A DNA stretch of 64,000 nt, taken from the NCBI GenBank assembly GCA_020796225.1, contig CM036753.1:76807865-76871864 (forward strand), written 5' to 3'. The translations under genes and the position numbers were made by a program. The notes below the pieces were generated by a model. That model saw nothing but the letters and a program-made list of their open reading frames with translations. It did not search any database and was not told the origin of the DNA. The stretch comes from Arion vulgaris. Its lineage: Eukaryota > Mollusca > Gastropoda > Stylommatophora > Arionidae. This document shows positions 33,790-63,239 of the stretch, piece by piece. Numbering within the stretch: the stretch's first letter is position 1; each line of letters starts with the position of its first letter.

Positions 33790-34140
33790 AATATGGATAT
33801 ACAGAAGAATAGGGTGAGTGTCATGGAAAGAGGAAAAAAAAACCATTAGAAAAGTGCTCCAACAAGTGGGAGTGAAAAGAGAATTGCTAAAAGAAATTGG
33901 ACAACTGAGATATTTTGATCACATTACTAGACAAGGCACTCTATTGAAAACAATCTTGGAATGGAAGATAGAATGCAGAAGAGCAACGGGAAGACAGATA
34001 CAATTGGGAGGCAAACAACAGGAGGTTAATAGGCAAAAGTCTGGCAGTGTGTGCCATCAAAGCAAAGGACAGAACTTGTTGGAGAGCCATTACAGCCAAC
34101 CTTCAACGCTGAGATGAAACATGATTGATTGAACACAGAG
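33790..34140 (+). pseudogene. LINE C-terminal domain fragment
   Basis: An open frame with LQQVGVKRELLKEIGQLRYF, DHITRQGTLLKTILEWKIEC and RRATGRQ ends in the tail taaacatgattgattgaaca. It corresponds to the LRYFGH-TR-LK--LEG-IEGRR region of LINE C-termini. Confidence 0.75.
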
Positions 34141-34284
34141 TCAATATGGCGTTGTAGGTTCTGTTGTTGTTGGTGTGTCAAGCACTGATCATATGAAAAC
34201 AAAAGTAGTTCATTGATTTCTTTAGTGTCCAAATTTGACTCCTGGATAATTTTATCTATATATATATTATGAAGATGTGTACTA

Positions 34285-35138
34285 CAGTAGAACCTTGATT
34301 AACAGTTCCCTGTCCGGACCAGGGCTGTGACGGATAACCGAATAGATGTATAACAGAAATCTATTAATATATATGTACAGTAATGGGATTTCACTGTGGA
34401 CTTAAGTCAAAGATGACAAAAAATTCCTTTAAAAGTGAATAATACAGACATATTGTATTTAACTTTACAAAACTATCAATATAATAGTAGTAATGTACAG
34501 AAATGTATTGTAATATTATAAACCTACGTTACTTTAAAATAATCTTTCATCTCCTTCTGTGTCTTTGGGGCTCGAGCTTTCTGCGCTGTGATGTTCCGTA
34601 TCTTACGCAGAAGTTGGATCTGTGTTGCATTTGCCTCCTCTTGCATTTCAAACCAGTTGATGCACTTTGATAATATTGTTTCTGTTTCTAAGTGGCTAGT
34701 TGTAGGTTTTTGGTTAAGAATGGCAAATGACGCACTTTCTGTAACTCAAGGCTTCGCAGGTTAACATTAACCACAGACGCCGAGTTAGTAAGACGTGCTT
34801 ACACAAGTTCAAACGACCATGCAGCGTGGCCAGCACATACTGTACTTGGCAAACCTTGTTATTGCATCTCTCACAAGGTAACGTCATTTTTATTCCGAGT
34901 TCCGAATTCGCTTCTCAATGATGGTGGTGGGGGGACTAGTCCTAGTTACTCTATTACATAGTTACTTCCGCCATCATACAATACATCACTTCCAGCTTTA
35001 TACAGTACGGTGTAAAAGTAATCCATGGACAATTTTAAAGATATCTGTTTGTTTGTTGATACTAATGCTTTTTTTTAGATGATGGCGGATAACAGCAACT
35101 GACGGTTAAACAAGTGACGGTTAATTGAGGTTTTACTG
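34285..35138 (-). mobile_element. pogo/Tigger-type transposon remnant
   Basis: Left terminus cagtagaaccttgattaaca and, from the right, cagtaaaacctcaattaacc, flanked by TA (34283-34284 and 35139-35140). On the - strand a decayed transposase C-terminus is read near 34740-34540: ETETILSKCINWFEMQEEAN, ATQIQLLRKIRNITAQKA. This matches the ending of pogo/Tigger DDE transposases. The catalytic core is deleted. Confidence 0.85.
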
Positions 35139-35149
35139 TATTACGGTTT

Positions 35150-35750
35150 ATAAATATCATGTGCACAGATTCTCAAAACAGGCATAGCACTCTGACACAA
35201 GACAGACAGCAATGATATAAGTATGTGACATGTTTATTCAGATTACACTTATAGATAACAAATACTGTAACAATTATTTCTTGGTCTTAGTGCAAATCTG
35301 CTTATAAACCGTGTAATCATTATTTGTAAAATAAAAAAATGCATATTTTCACATTTTCTCTCGTGAAGAAAATTAAACAACAACTTTAACATGGCAACAC
35401 TGTGTAAACATTGTGAATGTAGTATCCCGTATTCCATTCAGAGATATATGAAACAATAAACTTGTAAGTAACAGGACAAACAAATATTATATTTAATATT
35501 CTAGACATTCATGGATTTCAAACGGAGTAGTTGTTCAGTTACTTTTATATATCTGCTAACTAGTATATGTTACCTATAAGCTGTGCAGTCATATATAAGC
35601 TGCTACGCAAATTTGTATTCTCCAAGGTTAGCATGTATGTAGGCATCTGTAAGAAATAGGAATTGTTTGGAATCCTGCAAATTCTCTGGCCAAATACAAT
35701 AGAAATTATGAGCTTTCAAAATAAACAAACTGTGCATCAATGGAGACAAT
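35150..35750. other. No gene seen
   Basis: AT-rich intergenic sequence with no supported feature. Confidence 0.35.
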
Positions 35751-35754
35751 TATT

Positions 35755-35905
35755 TAATGCGAAGGTGGATTGGTCAAGTATGTCATATGCTAGTAGGGGC
35801 AATGGCTGGGACAGTTCTCTGATGACAGTGGATGGAAAAAGAAGGTCTGGGTGTAAAATGGAAATATGGAGAACTATGGAAAAAGAGGAGGAGGAAACAA
35901 AGTAT
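35755..35905 (+). pseudogene. LINE 3' end, family J, copy 2
   Basis: Shares gtatgtcatatgctagtagg ggcaatggctgggacagttc with 21400-21440 and encodes the same SRGNGWDSSL-type segment in a degraded frame. It is short and partial. Confidence 0.6.
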
Positions 35906-36289
35906 AGCAGAAAATTTACAGTGAATATAAAAACAGGGAAAATGTTTAAAGATATAGTTAACATTCCCCAAAATACCAAGTTAAAAATTGTAATAAAATA
36001 GGTAAATAGAACAGATGATTTGACTTACAATATTAATCATTTTGTAAGTTGCACATACACTAAAATTATATATCAATGTGCTTTTAAAAACAAAATAAGA
36101 TGTATGTTGTATGTGAAAATCACAATCATCAACAACAATTTAGAATTGAAGAAACTTCATTTGTTGTATATTCAGTTTGTGCTGAACATAGTACACTCAA
36201 CAAATAAAAACCATGAAAATGAATAAATAAACTAAGATAACTGGACTGTTCATCAATTACAAAGTGTAAGTATGTGCCTAAGGGTCTAA

Positions 36290-36510
36290 AGCTGACGGAT
36301 TTACTTCATTGCACCGGGTTTAATCCCATATGGCTCGGTCTCTCTTCCCAGAAGAAATCGCACTCCACTTCCCAAGGTATTGTACAAAACATGAACTTCG
36401 TAGTTCTAGCAACAATCCCAGGGGTCTCTGTAAAAAATGCACATGTGAACAGAACATCACTGTCGGGTTCAAACCCAAGACCTTTGGAACACAAGGCCTA
36501 GCCACAAAGA
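36290..36510 (-). mobile_element. tRNA-derived SINE, family E, copy 2
   Basis: On the - strand the head gtggctaggccttgtgttcc and B-box-like gggtttgaacccgac are followed by cacatgtgcattttttacag and ggattgttgctagaactacg. It is the better-preserved partner of 285-480. Confidence 0.72.
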
Positions 36511-36599
36511 CTCCCTGAGTAAGTATGTATAATTTCACCAAAATATATCTTCTCGTCTTGTGAAGGCTAAATGTTACCAAACTCACAAAGTGTAGTCCA

Positions 36600-36840
36600 T
36601 GGAGAAATATATAGGTTTCATGCCAAGATATCGACTAGGACAGCTCTCCGATGGATAGTGGATGGGAGAAGAAGGTCTGGATGTCCAAAGAAAACATGGA
36701 GAAGATCATTTGAAAGAGAGTTGAAAGATTGTGGCCTGAATGTGGGAAAAATAGAACGGTGGTAGAAGGATAACAATATAAATCTTTTGTGGAAGCCTCA
36801 TGTGTCAAACAGGACATAAAAAGGATATCGTGGTTAAGAT
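36600..36840 (+). pseudogene. LINE 3' end, family J, copy 3
   Basis: RTALRWIVDGRRRSGCPKKT WRRSFERELKDCGLNVGKIE is an open segment matching the 21375 copy, then KPHVSNR and an aaaggata tail. Confidence 0.72.
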
Positions 36841-36959
36841 TTCAATTATTTTTAGTTCAACAAAAATAATTTTGAGGAATTTGTACAGTTTTGTACAGAT
36901 CAACATCTTTGTACATTGGACAAGTTCAATTAGACATGCTTCTTTCACCAATGCAGCAT

Positions 36960-37560
36960 CCATCTCAATCAGTTATCAGAGGACTATCATCATAGCACTC
37001 TGGACATGTCCATAGGTGCTCTGATCTCCACCTCAACAAATCTAGCAGCAGCCCAACACACCAGGTCAATGTTGAATAATAAATCTCTTTGCATATTTGG
37101 TACGTCGTTCTTTTCAGGCGATACCAATCTTGACACCCATCTCTCTCAATCTGGTCAGCGAGTGGTAACTCGCAATCCTGAAACTTGTCTGCTCGAAAAG
37201 ACTATCAGTGCGTTAAGAATGTCATTCTGGTCCATTGCAACTCACTCTGGTACCATAGCCATGCAAGCAAATCTATCAGCTCGTTCTTTACCCCTGATTC
37301 CTGCGACCTAGGGACAAATTTCTTTTATCCCTGTCTGTACCAGTACCTCCACCCAGTTTTGTCTCACCATTCCTGTTTCGACTTTACGAATCATACTCAT
37401 GGAGTCACCGAGTATAAAACACGAGAGAAGTCATGAGATGCCAACCATGTCAACGTCTCTGTAACCGACTGTACCTCTATTGTCAAGCTACTTGTGGTTG
37501 TCGCAAAGGCCCCACTGGCCTCTTCTATTATTTTCCTCCTGAGCATGCTAAAATGTTCAG
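36960..37560 (-). pseudogene. LINE RNase H and 3' end, family G
   Basis: On the - strand the order matches 44138-44870: RNase H segments, then the RRRSEHLW-like ending at 37030-36985 (tag gtccataggtgctctgatct). Stops and an insertion break the frame. A family A SINE follows at 37607. Confidence 0.75.
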
Positions 37561-37606
37561 ATGCTCACTGTATCCAAGTGATGTTGGTTGGTATACCTTC
37601 TCTCTT

Positions 37607-37814
37607 GTCTGTCTGCCCAGCGTGTTCGTAGCGCTTTGGACTACGGGTGACTATCCCTCTGTGTGTGCGGGTTCAATTCACGGGATGGTAGAAAAAGCCA
37701 CAGATTCCCCAGATTTACGGTGTTCGTGGCACCGAACCAAAGGGTTACGATGTCCATGGCACAGAGCCGAAGAACTGAAAAGCTCAAGTGCTTCTGGATC
37801 GGAAAAAAATAAAA
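37607..37814 (+). mobile_element. tRNA-derived SINE, family A, copy 4
   Basis: Has the head gtctgcccagcgtgttcgta, gggttcaattcacgg B box, gttacgatgtccatggcaca middle, and an A-rich tail. Direct repeats ataccttctctctt (37593-37606) and ataccttctgtctt (37815-37828) match 13/14. It is inserted in the family G LINE. Confidence 0.92.
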
Positions 37815-38305
37815 ATACCTTCTGTCTTTACTTTGGAGAATCACTGGTATGCTTGTCCATGCGTAACCCTATTTCAATCAGGCGTTCAATGTCTCCGAGT
37901 ATATTTCCACATATGTGAAACAGAGGGTATTTATGAGGTCTGTTCAGTCCATTCCTTTCCCACTTGAAATGGATAAAGATATGATGTTACATAATTTTGA
38001 TGGATTAGTTGTAGAGATAAATTGAATGAAGTTTTGCAGAAATTATAGTTCTAATCATTTGATTCTTTTGTGACTTGTTTTGTACGGCAGAAAAGTGAGC
38101 AGTTATAACATGTATTTTAGTTGCATACAGTAATAATACTGGAACTTCTATTATATTTTCAAGCTGCTAAAAGTTCATTAATATTCCTTACATTGTCTAA
38201 GCTGGGAGGCAATGCATCAGAGGTACCATAAGGCCTACTTGTCTTTAAAAAAACTAACACTCTGGCCAGTTCGCCACTGAATACAGATGAAAATGGAAAT
38301 TGTGA

Positions 38306-38540
38306 TATATTCTTTTTACTGGATGTCGTCATCAACCACAGTAAACGAGTTGTCAATTTTCTAGGCACCACTTATACATTCAGTAGTTTGCAATTGCTTT
38401 CTAAACTGTGACATTTTTTTAACTGTTTGTAAAAATCCACTGGCACAAATTTGCTTCCAAATTGCCCTCTGTGGAGTTTGAACCAGGTATTCTTGGGTTG
38501 TGATCAAGCTCACTACTGCTAAAGCCACAGATGCCCACTG
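38306..38540 (-). mobile_element. tRNA-derived SINE, family F, copy 2
   Basis: Degraded copy: actggatgtcgtcatcaacc, gttgtcaattttctaggcac, cattgctttctaaactgtg and agtttgaaccaggta are all conserved with 29318-29550. Confidence 0.75.
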
Positions 38541-38544
38541 AATA

Positions 38545-39270
38545 CAGATAGTAAATTAATATAGAGAACATAACACATAGCATAACAAGCAAGAAGCCAA
38601 CATTAAGCATGAGAATATAAATGAAGAGTTACTAGAGAAAGTAAAATTTTTCTTAAAATATAGATCAGAAAAAAGAATAGAAAAGAAATGTTCAAAAATA
38701 CATTCAACAACAAAAGACAGATACTAACAAATACATATAAATTACAAATTAAAGTTATCAAGTGAATACATGTTTATAATCTTCATTACTGCAACATACA
38801 GAGAAATGGACAATAAGCAAATAGATGATACAATTCTCTCGAGGTGTAAACAAAAGAATGGGACATATTATAAGAAAATAAAATTGTCAATAATAAAGGT
38901 TTTCCAGACAAAATAAGGATGAGCAAAAATAAAATACTGCAAGAAATAAGTTAATAGCTTTCTCAAATATTTTTAATACATAAAGAGATCACTTGTTCAC
39001 CTCTGCAGTGGACACAATACTTGATCTGATTTGAATTATATAGTGAATTATATACTGAATCATATATGTTGTGCAATAATGAATATTTCAAAACAAGAGG
39101 TAGTATTAACCAATTATGAATTATCTTAGAGACTATAAGTTTCAAGCTTTTGCAGTAATAAAACACATGTTAGTCGAAAAAGTATGTATGTTAAATTTGG
39201 AAAAACTTTTAAAAACTTGTTTCACTCGCCAAATCAAATTTTAACATAAATTAAAACTTTCCTGCATGCC
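38545..39270. other. No gene seen
   Basis: Very AT-rich sequence with no feature beyond short A runs. Confidence 0.35.
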
Positions 39271-39283
39271 TCTTTCATCATCA

Positions 39284-40190
39284 TCAAGGTGCGTATCCTT
39301 TGTAGGACGTTGCTCTCTTTGCAGCACATCTGAAATTCACTCTGTCTCTTGACAGTCCGCCCATATCGATGGTCATGTTCATGGTTTCTTTAATATCTTG
39401 TAGCCAGCTTCTTCTTGGTCTGCCTCTGCGTCCTGGGACCCTGCCCTCTAGAATTGTTCTTTCCAGGCCATCGTGACGCTTGATGTGACCAAAGTATGTA
39501 ATTTTTTTGTATAGTATGTTGTTTATCAGCCAATTCTCTTTAACATTTAGTTCTTTCAGGACATCAGTGTTCTTTCTTTTTCTGTCCATGGTATTCGTAG
39601 GATCTTTCTGTAGCATTTAGTTTCGAAGGACTGGATTTTCGTTCTTAATTTTTGTGTAATAGTCCATGATTCACACCCATAAGTAGCCACTGGGAAAATG
39701 CATGCTCTCAATATTTTTAATTTTAGTATTTTGCTGGTGCTTTGCCACATGTTCTTCATTGTGTTTAACTTCTTGAATGCTATTGCCAGTCTTCTTGAGA
39801 TCTCTTTGGAGCAGTCACCATTATTGTTAATTATTGAGCCCATATATTCGTAACTCTCTACACATTGGAGTTCTTCATTGTTTACTTGGATGTTAGGTGA
39901 GCCTTTTGCTTTGTCAGTTGACATGATTTTTGTTTTTGTGTATTCAAATATAGATGTTGGTCTTCACTATGTTTCTTGGTCGCCATGATTAGGTTTTCCA
40001 AACCTTTTTTGCTGGTGGATAATAATACTGTATCGTCTGCGTATCTAAGCTCTGGTATGCATTTTCCGCCTATAGTGAGAGGGTCGTAATTTACATAGTT
40101 GGCATCGTCTTTTACATTCCTCATGATGTTCTCCGCATATATGTTGAATAAGTATGGTGACAATAATCTCTTTACAAGTCCAAATTAAGT
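39284..40190 (-). pseudogene. LINE reverse transcriptase, C-terminal half (three frames)
   Basis: Read on the - strand in order. First SPYLFNIYAENIMRNVKDDA then CIPELRYADDTVLLSTSKKG (40163-39882) with the RT YADD catalytic box. Next QCVESYEYMGSIINNNGDCS, KILRACIFPVATYGCESWTI and CYRKILRIPWTEKERT (39924-39556). Last, ITYFGHIKRHDGLERTILEG with GRRGRPRRSWLQDIKETMNM (39616-39284). Two frame changes separate them. It is an RTE/Jockey-like non-LTR element missing its endonuclease and RT fingers. It is the best-preserved RT in the window. Confidence 0.9.
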
Positions 40191-40199
40191 ACAGCATTT

Positions 40200-40860
40200 G
40201 TCTTTAAAGAGATCATGAAAAGATACATAGTCACAGCCATTGACGAAACAGGTTTAATACTAGTTTCTTAAGGTTCTTACAAGCATATACAGAAAGTGCA
40301 AATAATAATATTACAAATGCATGTTTGAAAGAAGTCAATGAAAACATGTATAGTTTTGGAAGCCGCTAACAAAAATACTATAAATGTTGATTGTATGAAA
40401 AGATAGCACATCTTCTCAAAGGCACCAATATAGAGTCAATAACAAAGTTGAGACAGTGGTCATCCACACAAAATGTGGAAGCAGGTAATCATTTTTCCCC
40501 ACTACTTGACACCATAACCAGCAAAAACGTACATCAATAATGAATGAATGCAAACTTCGATGTAAAATAGATTCTTGTTCTGGCTACTACGTTTGGAACA
40601 CAGTGCTGGGTGCAGTAACTTTTAATACACTTTTCATTACATACATACAACCAATTTAATGTAAACCGCATGTCTCACACATTATTGAATTAACTTATAA
40701 CTTCCATTTTAAATTATCACCGGTTAGGTAGTCATAAATATTTAGTTATATGAAGTTATTCTAGGATAAAAGATAGATCTGCTGAGATGATGTCTTCCGG
40801 TCAAGCACTGAGATTTTAAAAAATGCTATTCCTCAAGGAAAATGACTGACTTTAACTGAT
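40200..40860. other. No gene seen
   Basis: AT-rich intergenic sequence with no supported feature. Confidence 0.35.
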
Positions 40861-40864
40861 TGAT

Positions 40865-41000
40865 TGCACCATCTTCATTGTACTTCAGTGAATAAACATA
40901 CATACTCAAGTCTCTTTCTTATACAGGAAGATCTAAGTGGCAATGCACACATTCTGTAGCTTAGAAGAGGGTTCCTGTTGTAAGTGGGAACCAGAGCTTG
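40865..41000 (+). mobile_element. SINE-like repeat, family D, degraded copy
   Basis: Has ctttcttatacaggaagatc taagtggcaatgcaca and tctgtagct as in the 30205 copy; the flanks have decayed. Confidence 0.5.
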
Positions 41001-41299
41001 AACTGTCTGTATGATTGAGAAGATGAATATTCTAGTTGCTAGGTTACTTACTCAGTTATTTGATTCTGCTCCAATTCTAGATAAGTTTCTTTGACAAACC
41101 CAGAAGGTTTTTAACTCTTGGCATGGAATGCAGCGCTGTGTGGTGTGACATCCTATTCAGGAGGGTTAGTCCTGTTATATGACTTGGATCAAATAAGCTC
41201 TTGTCTTACAAAATGAATGATTTGTAACTCAGATTTAACAACAAGTCAAGTCATACATTTTTTCATGCAACAACAAAACACAATCTGGTTAAAACAAAA

Positions 41300-42500
41300 C
41301 GGAAATTAAAATAAACACAAAATATTTAACTCTGATTTAATATATGCTAACTATATATAGGTACACTGCTTAAAAATACAAACATTTAAAAGTTTTTAAA
41401 AATCAGTTCAAATGTTTCCACGTTTAATTAGTGAATGACACCTGTGGATTGGCCCCAAAAAATGCATGCCTGGCATCATAAGGATGTTTTAGAACAAATG
41501 ATGAAGGTTACCTATGCTAGTTGTTCTTGTGTCTTCATGATTATATGTTTCTTAAATGAGATTTTGTTTTCTCTCAAAAGTAAAGAAATTGCTTCTGTAA
41601 ATGGACTTGGTACCAAACACATGTTCATTAATGAGAACTCCAATACGAGCATGAATATTAATGGCTAGTGTACAGGAGGCCTAGCTTTTTCATTATTCTC
41701 TCACTTCTGTATAACTATTATCCTTTAAAACACAAAAGTATTCAGCATAGTAAATGATTGAGAAATCAATGGTTATTCTGATTATCTTAACGCCTATTTT
41801 CCTCTTTTGAATAATGTGTAATTTTCAACGCGAGAAAAGTTTTAAACTTGTAAAATTATTAAAATTGGAAATCAATTTCTAAAAACAAAAAAGGAAACAA
41901 CAATTGTTTAAAAACTTATATATTTGTAACATATAGCACACAACAATTATAAAAAAATACTCAAATTACTTTTACATTCTGAAGCCACTAAACTATTTAG
42001 CTGATGCAAACAGTTTAGTGTTAAATGACATAGACTTTGTAAGATTTCAGGGAATGTCCACAATTGTAGGAAAACATAAATGATATTAAAATTTGGATTA
42101 CAATTTTGTAAATAACAAAAGCACAAAAAACCATTTTGCTGCTAGTTTGTTAGTGAAGCTAACTTGCTGAATTGACAACCAAATTGCTGAAGTTATATTG
42201 CAACTTAAGAATATGAAGCTTTGAGTTTATATGGCTTTAGATTTCACACCACATATAGAACATTAATGAAAATTTTGATATTTAAAAAAATTCATGTCCA
42301 TGAAGTCATGGAAGTAATCGTAGAAGTGGATTGGCCCAATCAGTAACTCCCCAATGAAGATCTATTTTCTGTCACCTTACGAGCAGAGACAAGAAAAGAT
42401 TTTAGAAGAGGTACTCCTTGATAATAAAGGTATAACTATCAACATTCTTTCAAACGTTTTCTGTGACTTTAATGGAGGCATGGTATTGTTAGAAAAGCAT
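41300..42500. other. No gene seen
   Basis: AT-rich stretch with no supported coding region or repeat. Confidence 0.35.
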
Positions 42501-42511
42501 AATTCAGATTT

Positions 42512-43093
42512 TTGAATGAGGTTCAACAATATATGAAAACTTATTTAATGATTATGCTCGCTACAATGAAATGTACAGAGAGAAAAAAAAGGAAGTTGGC
42601 CACACAAACAACCATAGATAAATACATTAGAAAAGCAGCAAATTCTACCAACATCTGTCAAAAGAAACCACTGCATCAACGACTACTGAATATTGTATCA
42701 AAATCTGGCCAAAACTGTAAGGACATCGATATATTTTATTGTAAATTCCTGCAGCCTCTGTATAACTACAACATGAGTTACTCTGGCTATAATCCTTATA
42801 ATAATGTTGACCGTAATGTAATAATGCAACAGAAATGCAGCTGCAGTATAAATTTTAATAAAATTAGAGCTCTAGTAATAATACAGATAATACATCTTAA
42901 AACTCCACAATACCACAGCATATCAAGCGACCGAGCGTGCAATATCTCGGAAACCGATCATCAGTTAAACCTGTTACGACGAACGGCAAAAGAGCAGAGA
43001 AGAACAAAAGCAAGAAAGAAGAAAAATAAGGATGAAAGAATGAGCAAAAAAGTATGGTTGTATTATTACAACCACACCCATAATGTTATATGA
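42512..43093 (+). CDS. Unassigned 193-residue open frame
   Basis: An unusually long open frame for this AT-rich DNA. It has a basic stretch near the start (RKKRKLATQTTIDKYIRKAA), Asn/Tyr-rich repeats (YNYNMSYSGYNPYNN) and a Lys/Arg-rich end. The TTIDKYIRK-like words resemble the extreme C-terminus of some pogo-type transposases, but nothing else supports that. It lies within about 1 kb downstream of the ADPGK stop, on the opposite strand, so it may be 3' untranslated sequence read in antisense. Coding status is doubtful. Confidence 0.2.
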   Translation: MNEVQQYMKTYLMIMLATMKCTERKKRKLATQTTIDKYIRKAANSTNICQKKPLHQRLLNIVSKSGQNCKDIDIFYCKFLQPLYNYNMSYSGYNPYNNVDRNVIMQQKCSCSINFNKIRALVIIQIIHLKTPQYHSISSDRACNISETDHQLNLLRRTAKEQRRTKARKKKNKDERMSKKVWLYYYNHTHNVI

Positions 43094-43471
43094 GTTTCTG
43101 TAATTTAACTAAACCTGTCATGAGACTTACTAACCAATGAGACATACAGTTTTTGTATCTGTCTGCATCTAATTTGCTCTGTGCTACACACATTCTATCT
43201 AAATGCATTAAAATTCAGTAACTTCAGCAAAATGATGCCATAAAAGTTCATACATTACAAATAAATTTGTGTCTTCTGAAGACAAGAACAGAATGCTTGC
43301 TTAAATTTCTACTTAAGTCAAGGTTTGATCAAAGCTTAACAAGCAAAATAAAAGTAAAAATATCATCGAAAAAAATTGATTCTACATGATCATATATTAT
43401 TGATTCAACAAGATTATTAACTATCTAATTGTTACTGTGAATTTAGATTGATCCAATAATGAAATATTCAA

Positions 43472-60669
<17,198 letters not shown>

Positions 60670-60880
60670 ACCGTCAGCTTTCAGATTAGTATTAGCTCAT
60701 ACGTTACCACAAAAGTCTACTGATTTAGTTGCAGTGTTATAGCCTAACAGTCATATCTCGTGACCTAGATTGTCTACGTGCCAGATTATTGTCAATCTTT
60801 TATTTATTTAAGTAATTCTGCTTACACTGCATTTTGGAGACGTTCTGTTTGTTATCTGATACACTTCCGACCCGAATTTG

Positions 60881-60884
<4 letters not shown>

Positions 60885-60942
<58 letters not shown>
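60885..60942. repeat. (TA)n microsatellite, about 58 bp
   Basis: Perfect TA run about 220 bp upstream of the ADPGK start codon, so possibly near its promoter. Confidence 0.96.
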
Positions 60943-60945
<3 letters not shown>

Positions 60946-61079
60946 CGATTGTAAATCTAATGCTGTTAGCTTCTCCAAAAGCATTTCCTAAATCGTACTG
61001 GTTAAGTTTGATGAGTGTGAAACCGAGATAGGCAAATAATAATCAGCAAAACCTGCTCCTACATATTGACCTAAGTCAT

Positions 61080-61640
61080 AGGTAAGGAGGGAATCAGGAA
61101 TGTGTTCTGTCCCCTTGCATGTTTAACATCGATACAGAAAATAAAAATATTCAAATAGGGCTAAGATCAAAGTGTAGTATCTGTATCGCTTGATATCTGT
61201 CACGTGGCTCATTATATGGGTTTACAAAGATATCAGCTTGTGTTACGGAACTAGTGCCCGTTTTGATCGAAGCCGAAGGTCGGAAGCCTTCATTAAGCCA
61301 CATGGCTACCCTTGTACAAAACTGGGAGTGCCATCGATCGAAGGATTGATGGGGCTTGATAGTTTTATAAACGTTTTCACGTTCCGTTGTACGGGTCCAC
61401 CTGGTATGGCACATCTGGGACGGGCCCCATAAAAAAAAAAAAAAAATAGAAGGGATACTAGGGATTAACATCAATGAATAATAAATAACTTAAAATATGT
61501 GGATTATGCGGTGATGTTAGAAGAACCGAGCAAAAATTGGAAGACTATTAAAACAAGTAAGCAATAAAAGTTAAATATGTGGCCTGGATGTTAATTTTGA
61601 GAAAACAAAAACAAAAGTAATAAGCAAAACAAGAGTCACA
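61080..61640 (+). pseudogene. LINE RT fragment, interrupted by an insertion
   Basis: Upstream piece EGVRNVFCPLACLTS (degraded G-QGCVLSP region); downstream YVDYAVMLEEPSKNWKTIKT (the YADD box altered to YVDY) and KLNMWPGC, FEKTKTKVISK-type residues near 61500-61630. A poly(A)-ended retroposon splits them at about 61150-61447. Confidence 0.65.
61150..61447 (+). mobile_element. Poly(A)-ended retroposon inserted in a LINE
   Basis: A GC-richer block ending in a 19-bp A run (61429-61447) separates two halves of one LINE RT frame. The GC-rich part includes gaagccgaaggtcggaagcc and acgggtccacctggtatggc. Family unknown; it could be a LINE 3' end. Confidence 0.5.
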
Positions 61641-62256
61641 TATGGGGACAAAAGAGAGCGCAGAGAGACCATCCTTTGGTTCAGCTTCAGTCTCACATGC
61701 ACCAACCGTGGCAAGGCTTGCCACTCCAGATTAGGCAATTACAGCAACAACAGACGTGCTTTGGCACAGAACAAACTACGTGATGCGACACATATTGTCT
61801 CCTGAAACAGAGAGACAAATGGTGATGAATTAAGAGAGAAGTAAAATGTTAAGATAGAAGGAACGGCGAGGATATAAAAATATAGCAGTAAAATATAAAT
61901 ATAGAAAACATAAAAAGATGAAAAAAATTAAATTAAAATGAATGAAGTTAAATTTCCGACGTGTGTTTTCTTGTTACCTTGTTAATCATTGCGGTAGGGA
62001 TTGTTCAACCAACACCTTACGATTTCATTCGAGTTTTTCTTGCCTTTTTTGAAAGCGAGACTTGAATTCTCGATTCGCAAGGTGTTTTCCCAGAAGAGAA
62101 TGAATTCTAATGGCATCTCTCATTACACACAGTTTGAGGTCAAACCACAGCTAAAAATAACTTTGAGATTAATAGCGAATATAATTTAATTGTGATCGGG
62201 AAACACGACATGTGTAGAGTTCAAATGTGACCTATTTCAGGATATACTTACACACT

Positions 62257-62464
62257 TGTTTTTTTTTTTTTTCCAGAAGCACTTGAGCTTTCAGCTCTTC
62301 GGCTCTGTGCCATTGACATCGTAACCCTTCGGTTCGGTGCCATGAACACCGTAAATCTGGGAAACATGTAGCTTTTCTGCCAGCCCGCGGAATTGAACCC
62401 GCACTCACAGAGGGCTAGTCACCTGTAATCCAACGCGCTACGAACACGCTGGGCAGGCGGGCAA
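62257..62464 (-). mobile_element. tRNA-derived SINE, family A, copy 5
   Basis: Full-length reverse copy with gaattgaacccgcactc (B-box complement), caccgtaaatctggg and the gaacacgctgggcaggcggg head. Direct repeat atacttacacact is perfect over 13 bp (62244-62256 and 62465-62477). Confidence 0.93.
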
Positions 62465-62748
62465 ATACTTACACACTCTCAGAGACAATCGCCTTAGTTT
62501 GAAAAGCTCAAATGTCTCCCCCTTATGAGTTCAGGCTGCGCGTATTGTTATTATTTTGCGGTTTTTTTTTAACTTATCATATGATCATGGCTGATTTGTT
62601 AGTTCTTGGTTGGTGTTAGTTCTTGGTTGGAATTATGTATCCACTTTATTATGTCGCTTCGTAAAATTGATAGTTTTCAAGTTAATATTACATTATAACA
62701 ATATATTTTAACTTAATTCAATTATCGATATGAGGTTAAAGTTAATTG

Positions 62749-62970
62749 CATATCCTTTACAGGACTTTGCGAATCAACCCCAGCTATTTAACGCTTTTTG
62801 TGATTTTACTAGGCATTATTACGTTCAGTAGTTTGCCATTGCTTTCTGAAAGGGTCCTTTTGTAAATATCCACGCGAAACAATTTGCAACCAAATTATCC
62901 GCAGCGTGATTCAAACTCAGAACGTCGGGGTTAATAGACCGAGTCACTATCCCCTAGCCACAGACGCCAC
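62749..62970 (-). mobile_element. tRNA-derived SINE, family F, copy 3
   Basis: Shares gcatatcctttacagga, acgttcagtagtttgccatt gctttctgaa and agccacagacgcc with the other two copies. The A-box region reads gtggctagggg on the - strand. Confidence 0.75.
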
Positions 62971-62999
62971 CCGATATTACGTACGACTGCAGTAACATT

Positions 63000-63110
63000 A
63001 TGTAGCAATGGTGAAACACGTAAAAACAAAGTACCGTATTAGCTTTACAAAGTACACAAATAGTATACAGCGACGTTTCGAACAAATGGTACTTATCAAG
63101 CAGAGGATAC
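63000..63110 (-). mobile_element. Penelope-like tail fragment
   Basis: On the - strand: gcttgataagtaccatttgt tcgaaacgtcgctgtatac, the same tail as at 12022-11940 and 16412-16300. No coding portion. Confidence 0.55.
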
Positions 63111-63239
63111 AGCAGAATATGAAATTCCTAAACTGCATACATAACATATACAGTCAGACAATAAATCCCTAACGGCCCTGAAATGGAAATGCGAGTCAAA
63201 AACTGGGCCTATAAACGAAAACGAAATAAATTATGGTGT

